NCBI RefSeq assembly: GCF_004366595.1
Contig: NZ_SORE01000012.1
Coordinates: forward strand, 1-64,000
DNA from: Paraburkholderia rhizosphaerae
GTDB taxonomy: Bacteria > Pseudomonadota > Gammaproteobacteria > Burkholderiales > Burkholderiaceae
Reading direction: 5' to 3'
Length of the DNA stretch: 64,000 bases
The first letter of the stretch is position 1. Every line of letters begins with the position of its first letter. Of this stretch, positions 53,294-60,869 are shown in pieces. A program made the translations under genes and the position numbers. Under the pieces are notes generated by a model. That model had not been told where the DNA came from, ran no database searches, and was given only the letters and a program-made list of their open reading frames with translations.

Positions 53294-54673
53294 CTACCTT
53301 CGCGTCGCCCACACGAGCACGACCAGACCGATCGCACCCGCCAGCAGCGCGCCGGCCGCGAGCCAAAGCGCCAGCGTGAACGAGCCGGTCCTCGCGGCAA
53401 TCGGCGCGGCGGCGAGCGGTCCGGCGATCTGGCCAAGACCGTACGCGGCTGTCGCATAGCCCATCAGACCGGCCGCGTCGTCGCCGTGGAGCCGGCGAGC
53501 CTCGCGCATCGCGAATAGCGTGATCGCGGTGAACGGCAATCCAATCAGCACACTGCCGGACGCGAAACCCGCCGCGCTCGGCCAGACGATGCCCGACGCG
53601 ATACCCAGCGCCTGCAGCAGGTAACAACCCGCCAGCAACGTCCGGTTATCCCAGTGCGCGGGCAGACGCGCACCACACAGCGAGCCCGCCATCAGCGCGA
53701 TGCCGAACATCGGCCAGAACAGATCGGGCCATGCTGAGCCCGGCAGCGCAGCGCGCGCGATCACCGGCAGAAAGGTCGCCGTGATGATGTAACCGAAGCC
53801 AGGAATCGCATAGAGGACTACGAGCCACGCGGCATCGGTGCGGTGCACACGGCGTTCGATCGCGGCGGCGACGCTCGCGCGGTCGGTTGCACGCGGTGAG
53901 GGGGTCATGGTTGCGTCACGGGTGGTGAAACGCGGCACGGCAACGGGCGCGACTGAAGGCGTGGCGCGCGCCGGGGTTCGCTTCGGGTTGGCTTCGCCGG
54001 TCGCGCACGCCGCAGCGGCAGCGCGACGGCGAGGTGCTCCGGTCGCCTGTTCGAGACGATTAACCGGATCGAAAACCCGCCATACGGCAGCGCTGAGCAC
54101 GGCCGATACCAGGCCGAAACCGAGCCAACCCGCTTGCGCGCCGTAGTTGCCGGCGACGCTCACAAACAATCCAGTGCCGACGATGCCCATACCGGGGCCG
54201 GTGTAGATCAGCCCACCCCACGCGCTCTCGCCCAGTTCGGCCAGCCGGCGCAACCCCCATTGCGACGCGAACACGAAGGTCCATGCGCTGGCAATACCCG
54301 CGGCGAAACGCACCGCTGCCCAACACCCGATGCCGTCGATCGCACCCATCGCCAGCACCAGCAGCACGGTCGCACACAGTCCGCCACGCACGACGCGCGC
54401 CGCATTGACGCGCAGCGCCGCGCAACTGAGCGCACCGGCGAAATAGCCCGCGTAGTTCGCCGATGCCAGCCAGCCGCCTTGCTGGATATCGAGCGCGCCG
54501 CTTTTGAGCATCAGCGGCAGCAGCGGCGTGAACGCGAAACGGCCGACGCCGAGCGCCACCGCCAGCGCCACCATGCACGCGAGCGCCGTGCGGCGCGCCG
54601 CGGCCGGCTCGGCGCGCACTTCGGTCGTGGCGCGGGTACGGCCGTTCATCAAGCGAAACAGGGTCGGTCGCAT
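53294..54673 (-). CDS. MFS transporter, YbfB/YjiJ family
   Basis: This 459-residue twelve-helix transporter starts its first helix with VALGVGRFAFTPLLPLMLKS, typical of the YbfB/YjiJ group. The central cytoplasmic loop between helices 6 and 7 is unusually long (about 75 residues, rich in Arg, Ala, Thr and Pro). The start is either 54673 or ATG 54649; neither has a strong ribosome site. It is divergent from a LysR regulator with which it shares an AT-rich promoter region, so it is probably that regulator's target. Substrate unknown. Confidence 0.85.
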   Translation of the reverse strand: MRPTLFRLMNGRTRATTEVRAEPAAARRTALACMVALAVALGVGRFAFTPLLPLMLKSGALDIQQGGWLASANYAGYFAGALSCAALRVNAARVVRGGLCATVLLVLAMGAIDGIGCWAAVRFAAGIASAWTFVFASQWGLRRLAELGESAWGGLIYTGPGMGIVGTGLFVSVAGNYGAQAGWLGFGLVSAVLSAAVWRVFDPVNRLEQATGAPRRRAAAAACATGEANPKRTPARATPSVAPVAVPRFTTRDATMTPSPRATDRASVAAAIERRVHRTDAAWLVVLYAIPGFGYIITATFLPVIARAALPGSAWPDLFWPMFGIALMAGSLCGARLPAHWDNRTLLAGCYLLQALGIASGIVWPSAAGFASGSVLIGLPFTAITLFAMREARRLHGDDAAGLMGYATAAYGLGQIAGPLAAAPIAARTGSFTLALWLAAGALLAGAIGLVVLVWATRR

Positions 54674-54722
54674 TGAGACGCATCAAGGAACCCGATGCAT
54701 CCCATGCTAAACCGCCTTTCCT

Positions 54723-54744
54723 ATTCGAAAAAATGAATTATATT
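54723..54744. promoter_or_regulatory. Divergent promoter/operator of the MFS and LysR genes
   Basis: A perfect TATAAT on the - strand (54742-54737) and an overlapping TATATT on the + strand (54739-54744) lie beside the dyad ATTC-N8-GAAT (54723-54738), a plausible LysR-type site. The -35 hexamers on both sides are poor, as expected of activator-dependent promoters. Confidence 0.4.
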
Positions 54745-54793
54745 GAACGGAATCATCGCCCGGAGAGAACGTCTGGGGAATCTGGAGAGATGC

Positions 54794-55726
54794 ATGGACC
54801 TCGCCGCATTGACGATTTTCCGCGCAGTGGTACGCGAGAACGGCGTAACACGGGCTGCCGCAAAGCTAAACCGGGTGCAGTCGAACGTGACGACGCGCAT
54901 CAAGCAGCTTGAAGAGCAACTCGGCACGGACCTTTTTATCCGCGACGGCCGCCGGCTGGTGCTGACGCCTGCTGGCGAAACGCTGCTGCCGTACGCAGAA
55001 CGTCTGCTCGCGCTTGCTGACGAAGCGCGCCACGCGGTCCGTGAAAACCGTCCGAGCGGACGGCTGCGCGTGGGCACGATGGAAAGCGTCGCGGCGACAC
55101 GAATGCCGGAACTGCTCGCGCGGTATCACCGAACCTGGCCCGATGTATCGCTCGAGCTCGAAACCGGTACGACAGGACGGCTGATTGAACGCGTGCGCGA
55201 ATTCGAAGTGGACGCCGCGCTGGTCGCGACACCGCTCGACGTTGCGGCGTGTCTTGGCGAGCAGTTCGATTCGGTGCCGGTGTTTCGCGAGGACCTCGTG
55301 ATGCTGACGCCGCGCGATCATCCGCCGATTCACCATGCGCGCGACATTGCGCTGTCGACGCTGATTGCGTTCGAACGGGGCTGTGCGTATCGCAGCTACG
55401 TCGAGAAGTGGTACCACGAACATGGGATGCAGCCGGCACGCGTGCTGGAACTCGGCTCGTACCACGCGATCATCGCGTGCGTCGCGGCGGGAGCGGGTGT
55501 CGCCGTTGCGCCCCGGTCCGTGCTGGAACTGCGGCCGGAAGCGGACAACGTCGCGGTGCACTCGCTGGGTGAGCTCGGCTCGATCGAAACGCTGCTGATC
55601 TGGCGGCGCGGGCATTTTTCGTCGGCGCTCAACGCGCTGCGGGAGATGCTGCTGGAACAGAGTAACCTGAGTGCGGTTGGCGCGAGGGCGGTGGAAGACC
55701 GGGATGGGGTGGTAGAGGCGGTGTAG
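54794..55726 (+). CDS. LysR-family transcriptional regulator
   Basis: This 310-residue regulator has the N-terminal winged helix-turn-helix (MDLAALTIFRAVVRENGVTR, then AAAKLNRVQSNVTTRIKQLE) and a periplasmic-binding-like effector domain beginning LRVGTMESVAATRMPELLAR. ATG 54794 has GGAGAG upstream and is the natural LysR start; the frame is open 17 codons earlier. It is divergent from the YbfB-type MFS gene, the usual regulator-target arrangement. The effector is unknown. Confidence 0.92.
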   Translation: MDLAALTIFRAVVRENGVTRAAAKLNRVQSNVTTRIKQLEEQLGTDLFIRDGRRLVLTPAGETLLPYAERLLALADEARHAVRENRPSGRLRVGTMESVAATRMPELLARYHRTWPDVSLELETGTTGRLIERVREFEVDAALVATPLDVAACLGEQFDSVPVFREDLVMLTPRDHPPIHHARDIALSTLIAFERGCAYRSYVEKWYHEHGMQPARVLELGSYHAIIACVAAGAGVAVAPRSVLELRPEADNVAVHSLGELGSIETLLIWRRGHFSSALNALREMLLEQSNLSAVGARAVEDRDGVVEAV

Positions 55727-55805
55727 CCTGGACAACGCGTGGTTGGAGCGTGGCGGCGAATCTTGTCAATGTACCGCTGATGCCAGGCAATCGCGGTACC
55801 AGGAC

Positions 55806-55845
55806 AAAAAGCCCAAAAGTCGATGGTCAACTTTTGGGCTTTTTT
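55806..55845. terminator. Bidirectional intrinsic terminator between lysR and alaS
   Basis: AAAAAGCCCAAAAGT (55806-55820) and ACTTTTGGGCTTTTT (55830-55844) form a perfect stem with A-run and T-run on opposite sides, so it can stop transcription of both convergent genes. Confidence 0.92.
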
Positions 55846-55870
55846 GCTGTCAGTCCGCGTCAGAACCGCA

Positions 55871-58495
55871 TCACAGCTGCGCTTCGACCCAGCCTTTGAC
55901 GCCGGCCAGCGCGGCCGGCAAGTTAGCGGGTTCAGTGCCGCCGGCCTGGGCCATGTCCGGGCGACCGCCGCCCTTGCCGCCGACCTGCTGTGCAACGAAG
56001 TTCACAAGTTCGCCCGCCTTCACCTTCTTGCTCGCATCCGACGTGACGCCGGCGATCAGGCTGACCTTGCCGCCCTCGACCGACGCGAGCACGATCGCCG
56101 CGCTCTTCAGCTTGTCCTTCAGCTTGTCCACCGTTTCGCGCAGCGTCTTCACATCCGCGCCTTCAAGCGTGGCCGCGAGCACATGCACGCCGGACACTTC
56201 GATCGCCTGACCAGCCAGCTCGTCGCCCTGGCTCGACGCAAGCTTCGACTTCAGCGCGCCCAGTTCCTTTTCGAGCGACTTCACCTGGTCCTGCACCTGC
56301 GCGATGCGCTGCGTGAGCTCCGACGGCTGCGCCTTCAGCGCGGCCGCGGCCGCGTTGATGCGCGTATCGAGCTCCTGCACGTAGCGCACTGCGTTGTCGC
56401 CGGTAATCGCCTCGACGCGGCGAATACCCGCCGCCACGCCGCCTTCCATCACAATCTTGAAGAAGCCGATATCGCCGGTGCGGTGCACGTGAGTGCCGCC
56501 GCACAGCTCGCGCGAGAAACCGAGATCGAGCACGCGCACTTCATCGCCGTACTTTTCGCCGAACAGCGCCATCGCACCGCCCTTCACCGCTTCATCGAAC
56601 GGCATCACGCGCACGATGCCCGGCGCGTTCGAGAGCACTTCGGCGTTGACGATCGCCTCGACGCGACGGATTTCGTCATCGGTCATGGGCGCGTTGTGCG
56701 CGAAGTCGAAACGCGTCTTGTCCGCGTCGACGAGCGAGCCTTTCTGCTGCACGTGGCTGCCGAGCACTTCGCGCAACGCCTTGTGCATCAGGTGCGTGGC
56801 CGAGTGATTGCGCGCGGTGCGCGCGCGGCGCACCGCATCGATCTCCGCCTTCACGACGTCGCCAACCTTAAGCAAGCCCTGCTCGAGCTCGCCGTGATGG
56901 CCGACCACGTCCGCCTGCACCTTCTGCGTATCGGTGACCGCGAAGCGCACGCTCGCATTCGCGAGCACACCCTGGTCGCCGATCTGGCCGCCCGACTCCG
57001 CGTAGAACGGTGTGTGATCGAGCACGACCACCGCCTGCTGCCCCTTCGCGACCTCCTTGACCGGCGCGCCATCGACATACAGCGCGGTGACCTTCGCATC
57101 GTCGAAGACGATCTCTTCGTAGCCATGGAACGTGGTCTTCGCACCGGAGTACTCGAGCCCCTGCGCCATCTTGAACTTGCCGGCCGCGCGCGCCTGCTCG
57201 CGCTGACGCGCCATCGCCTCGTCGAATGCCGGTTCGTCGACGCTGACGCCGCGCTCGCGGCACACGTCGGCGGTCAGATCGAGCGGGAAGCCGTACGTGT
57301 CGTGCAGCTTGAACGCGAGCTCGCCGTCGAGCGTCTTGCCGCTCTTTGCGTCGAGGTCGGCCAGCGCGTTTTCGAGAATCGACATGCCGTGCTCGATCGT
57401 CTCGAAGAAACGCTCTTCTTCCTGCCGCAGCACGTCGGTCACGCGGGCCTGCGCTTCCTTCAGTTCCGGATACGCGCCGCCCATCTGCGCAACGAGGTCC
57501 GCCACCAGCTTGTGGAAGAACGCCTGCTTGCGGCCGAGCTTGTAGCCATGCCGGATCGCGCGGCGCACGATCCGGCGCAGCACGTAGCCGCGGCCTTCGT
57601 TGCCCGGAATCACGCCGTCGACGATCAGGAACGAACACGCGCGAATATGGTCGGCAATCACCTTCAACGAGTTATTCGTTGCATCGGCAACGCCCGTTTC
57701 GCGCGCGGCGGCCGCGATCAGCGCCTGGAACAGGTCGATTTCGTAGTTGCTGTGCACGTGCTGCAGCACCGCGGCGATCCGTTCGAGGCCCATGCCGGTG
57801 TCCACGCACGGCTTCGGCAGCGGCGTCATGTTGCCCTGCGCGTCGCGGTTGAACTGCATGAACACGAGATTCCAGATTTCGATGTAACGGTCGCCGTCTT
57901 CTTCCGGCGATCCGGGAGGGCCGCCCCATACGTCCGGGCCGTGGTCGTAGAAGATTTCCGAGCACGGGCCGCACGGGCCGGTATCGGCCATTTGCCAGAA
58001 GTTATCCGACGCGTAGCGCGCGCCCTTGTTGTCGCCGATGCGAATGATGCGCCCGGTCGGCACGCCGACCTCGTTCGCCCAGATGCCGTACGCTTCGTCG
58101 TCTTCCTGGTAGACGGTGACCCACAGCTTTTCCTTCGGCAGCTGGTAGACGGTCGTGAGCAGCTCCCACGCGTAGTGGATTGCGTCGCGCTTGAAATAGT
58201 CGCCGAACGAGAAATTGCCGAGCATCTCGAAGAACGTATGGTGACGCGCGGTATAGCCGACGTTTTCGAGGTCGTTATGCTTGCCGCCCGCGCGCACGCT
58301 GCGCTGTGCGGTCGTGGCACGCGAATACGGACGCTTCTCGGCGCCGAGGAACACGTCCTTGAACTGCACCATGCCCGAATTGGTGAAGAGCAGCGTCGGG
58401 TCGTTGCCCGGCACGAGGCTCGACGAACGGACAATACTGTGGCCCTTCGATTCGAAGAACTTGAGGAATTTCTCGCGGATTTCGGCGGCTTTCAT
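55871..58495 (-). CDS. alaS: Alanyl-tRNA synthetase
   Basis: Class II synthetase of 874 residues. Aminoacylation motifs are in GHSIVRSSSLVPGNDPTLLF and GGKHNDLENVGYTARHHTFF. The editing domain has the zinc-binding HxxxH in SATHLMHKALREVLGSH (about 563) and CGGTHVHRTGDIG (about 663). The C-terminal C-Ala domain has the glycine-rich GGKGGGRPDMAQAGG. The start MKAAEIREKFLKFFESKGHS at 58495 is the conserved N-terminus; the frame is open 23 codons further without resemblance. Confidence 0.97.
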   Translation of the reverse strand: MKAAEIREKFLKFFESKGHSIVRSSSLVPGNDPTLLFTNSGMVQFKDVFLGAEKRPYSRATTAQRSVRAGGKHNDLENVGYTARHHTFFEMLGNFSFGDYFKRDAIHYAWELLTTVYQLPKEKLWVTVYQEDDEAYGIWANEVGVPTGRIIRIGDNKGARYASDNFWQMADTGPCGPCSEIFYDHGPDVWGGPPGSPEEDGDRYIEIWNLVFMQFNRDAQGNMTPLPKPCVDTGMGLERIAAVLQHVHSNYEIDLFQALIAAAARETGVADATNNSLKVIADHIRACSFLIVDGVIPGNEGRGYVLRRIVRRAIRHGYKLGRKQAFFHKLVADLVAQMGGAYPELKEAQARVTDVLRQEEERFFETIEHGMSILENALADLDAKSGKTLDGELAFKLHDTYGFPLDLTADVCRERGVSVDEPAFDEAMARQREQARAAGKFKMAQGLEYSGAKTTFHGYEEIVFDDAKVTALYVDGAPVKEVAKGQQAVVVLDHTPFYAESGGQIGDQGVLANASVRFAVTDTQKVQADVVGHHGELEQGLLKVGDVVKAEIDAVRRARTARNHSATHLMHKALREVLGSHVQQKGSLVDADKTRFDFAHNAPMTDDEIRRVEAIVNAEVLSNAPGIVRVMPFDEAVKGGAMALFGEKYGDEVRVLDLGFSRELCGGTHVHRTGDIGFFKIVMEGGVAAGIRRVEAITGDNAVRYVQELDTRINAAAAALKAQPSELTQRIAQVQDQVKSLEKELGALKSKLASSQGDELAGQAIEVSGVHVLAATLEGADVKTLRETVDKLKDKLKSAAIVLASVEGGKVSLIAGVTSDASKKVKAGELVNFVAQQVGGKGGGRPDMAQAGGTEPANLPAALAGVKGWVEAQL

Positions 58496-58919
58496 AACGG
58501 GCTGGGGACGGTTCCGGGCAGAGATCCCGACGCGTTGTGCACCCGTTATGCACCCTTCGTGCATCGTGTACCGGCGTCGTGAATCGGTAGTTTCCTGAAC
58601 CGCCGATTATACGGGATCGGCACGCGCGCGCGGCGGCGTGGCGCCGCCTGCACGCGGCGCTGGCCATTCGGCCAGGGAAGCCGGGTCCAGGGTCGCCGGA
58701 GAGGACACCGGTCGCGAGGCGCATTCCCAATCCGGCAAGCGGCAAACTGACCGCGCTCGGACTTCGCCTCTATCGCGCCTATGCCGTTTGGCCGAATGGG
58801 CCGACGCGCGTCGATCGCTTAAGATGCCTGGGTTGCTGTAATCCGACGTGACAACCTGCTGCATTCGCTGCTCCCTGCGCCACGTTGCGCAGGGGTTATA
58901 AAGGAGACATCAACCGACT
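58496..58919. other. Divergent gap between alaS and the CoA-transferase gene
   Basis: I see no gene in these 424 bases. The - strand carries a perfect TATAAT (58611-58606) about 110 bases before the alaS ATG, without a recognisable -35. The + strand has a strong AAGGAGA site just before the CoA-transferase ATG at 58920. Confidence 0.45.
58606..58611 (-). promoter_or_regulatory. Candidate -10 element for alaS
   Basis: Exact TATAAT on the - strand, in the sequence CCCGTATAATCGG. The hexamers 16-18 bases upstream are GC-only, so only the -10 half is supported. Confidence 0.35.
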
Positions 58920-60140
58920 ATGGGCGCTCTCAATCATATCCGCGTGCTCGATCTCAGCCGCGTGCTGGCCGGTCCATGGTGCGCGCAAACGCTCGCCGAT
59001 TTCGGCGCCGACGTGATCAAGATCGAACGGCCGGGTACCGGCGACGATACGCGCCACTGGGGCCCGCCGTACCTGAAGGCACCCGACGGCGCCGATACGC
59101 GCGAAGCGGCCTATTACCTTGCTGCAAACCGCAACAAGCGTTCGGTCACCGTCGATATCGCCACCCCGGAGGGCCAGCGCATCGTGCGCGAACTCGCGGC
59201 GCAGAGCGACGTCGTGCTGGAAAACTACAAGGTCGGCCAGTTGAAACGCTATGGGCTCGATTACGACTCGTTGCGCGCGGTGAAGCCCGACCTGATCTAC
59301 TGCTCGGTGACGGGCTTCGGCCAGACCGGGCCGTACGCGCAGCGGGCCGGCTACGACTTTATCGTGCAGGGCCTCGGTGGTTTCATGAGCATTACCGGCG
59401 AACGCGACGGTGAGCCGGGCGGCGGCCCACAGAAGGCCGGCGTTGCGATCGCCGACCTGATGACCGGCATGTACGCGAGCGTCGCGGTACTGACCGCGCT
59501 TGCGCATCGCGAGCGCACCGGCGTCGGTCAGTACATCGATATGGCGCTGCTCGACGTGCAGGTTGCGATGCTCGCGAACATGAATTCGAACTTCCTCGCG
59601 AGCGGCACGCCGCCTGCGCGCTGGGGCAACGCGCATCCGAACATCGTGCCGTATCAGACATTTCAGACAAGCGATGGCTGGATCATCGTCGCGGTCGGCA
59701 ACGATGGCCAGTTCCGCAAATTCGTCGAAGCGGGCGGTCGCGCCGAACTCGCGGACGACGAGCGTTTCGCGACCAATCCGGCGCGCGTGCGCAACCGCGA
59801 AACGCTCGTGCCGCTGCTGGCCGCAATGGTCCGCACGCTGAGCAAGCGCGAGTGGATCGATGCGCTCGAAGCGGCGCAGGTGCCGTGTGGGCCGATCAAT
59901 GACTTGCGCGAAGTGTTCGAGAACGAGCAGGTCGTCGCGCGCGGCATGCAGATCGATCTGCCGCATCCGTCGGGTGGCACGGTCAAGCTGGTGCGCAATC
60001 CGGTCAACATGAGCGAGACGCCGCCGCGCGCGGTCGCGCATCCGCCGACGCTCGGCGAGCACACTGACGATGTGCTGCGCAACGTGCTCGGATATGACGA
60101 TGCGCGGATCGCCGCGTTGCGCGCGCAACAGGTGGTCTGA
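58920..60140 (+). CDS. CaiB/BaiF-family CoA-transferase
   Basis: This 406-residue class III CoA-transferase moves CoA between carboxylic acids through an aspartyl-CoA anhydride. The catalytic Asp is at about residue 179 (AGVAIADLMTGMYASVAVL). Other family marks are LAGPWCAQTLADFGADVIKI near the N-terminus and YCSVTGFGQTGPYAQRAGYD. A good AAGGAGA ribosome site precedes the ATG. No acyl-CoA dehydrogenase or thiolase genes adjoin it, so the acid substrate is unknown. Confidence 0.92.
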   Translation: MGALNHIRVLDLSRVLAGPWCAQTLADFGADVIKIERPGTGDDTRHWGPPYLKAPDGADTREAAYYLAANRNKRSVTVDIATPEGQRIVRELAAQSDVVLENYKVGQLKRYGLDYDSLRAVKPDLIYCSVTGFGQTGPYAQRAGYDFIVQGLGGFMSITGERDGEPGGGPQKAGVAIADLMTGMYASVAVLTALAHRERTGVGQYIDMALLDVQVAMLANMNSNFLASGTPPARWGNAHPNIVPYQTFQTSDGWIIVAVGNDGQFRKFVEAGGRAELADDERFATNPARVRNRETLVPLLAAMVRTLSKREWIDALEAAQVPCGPINDLREVFENEQVVARGMQIDLPHPSGGTVKLVRNPVNMSETPPRAVAHPPTLGEHTDDVLRNVLGYDDARIAALRAQQVV

Positions 60141-60197
60141 TCAGATCGTGAATGTGGCGCGAACGGGCTTCGCGTCACGCCACCGGTTGCGTCGCGC

Positions 60198-60752
60198 TCA
60201 GACAAACGACTTGAGCCAGCCGAGTCCGTCCTGCCAGTCGCCGAGGCCGCTATCGGCGTTGATGTGACCGCGCGCGCCGATGCTGATCCAGCGGCTGCCC
60301 CAACCGGCCGCGCATGCTTGCGAGAAAGGCACGCCGCCGTACGGGTCATCGGTGCTGGCGACGACGATCGTCGGAAACGGCAAGCGCTCGCCGGGAACGG
60401 GTGCGAAGCCGTTCGCCGTGGCCGGGAACGCGTGGCCCGCCGGGTCTGGCAACGCGACGAGCAGCGCGCCGGCAACCTTGTCTCGCTGCGCGGACGTCGC
60501 ATAGGACGTCGCCCACCACGCGAGCGTCAGGCAGCCGAGGCTATGCGCGGCAAACAGCACGCGGGCATTCGCCGCGGCCACCGCGGCATCGAGCGTGCGG
60601 CACCAGTCGTCGCGTACCGGGTGCTGCCAGTCCGGCATACGCACCCTCGAGAACGATGCATGCGCGGTTTCCCAGCGCGTTTGCCAGTGCCCCGGACCGG
60701 AGTCGAGATACCCCGGCAACACCAGTACGGTCGGTTCCTTTTGCAGCGCCAT
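60198..60752 (-). CDS. RBBP9/YdeN-family serine hydrolase
   Basis: This small alpha/beta hydrolase of 184 residues has the catalytic triad visible as Ser71 (LFAAHSLGCLTLAWW), Asp135 or Asp136 (VASTDDPYGG) and His163 (IGARGHINADSGLGDW). The nucleophile elbow is A-H-S-L-G, and the oxyanion region starts LVLPGYLDSGPGHWQTRWE. I chose ATG 60752, preceded by GGGGATC, giving normal family length. The frame extends 24 codons upstream. The family includes peptide and ester hydrolases. Confidence 0.9.
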   Translation of the reverse strand: MALQKEPTVLVLPGYLDSGPGHWQTRWETAHASFSRVRMPDWQHPVRDDWCRTLDAAVAAANARVLFAAHSLGCLTLAWWATSYATSAQRDKVAGALLVALPDPAGHAFPATANGFAPVPGERLPFPTIVVASTDDPYGGVPFSQACAAGWGSRWISIGARGHINADSGLGDWQDGLGWLKSFV

Positions 60753-60869
60753 CACGTGATCCCCTGTTCGAACGTCGTTATTGTTGCGTGCGGCCGTCTG
60801 CATCTCGCACGCGCCGCGCTTCATACGCCATTGCGTCGCTTATGGCCCGCCCTTACCGCGCATTGTCTA

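Noticed and set aside
55823..58582. A 919-codon open frame antisense to alaS
   Set aside because: It covers the whole alaS gene and reads as low-information Arg/His/Leu sequence. It also runs through a bidirectional terminator at its start.
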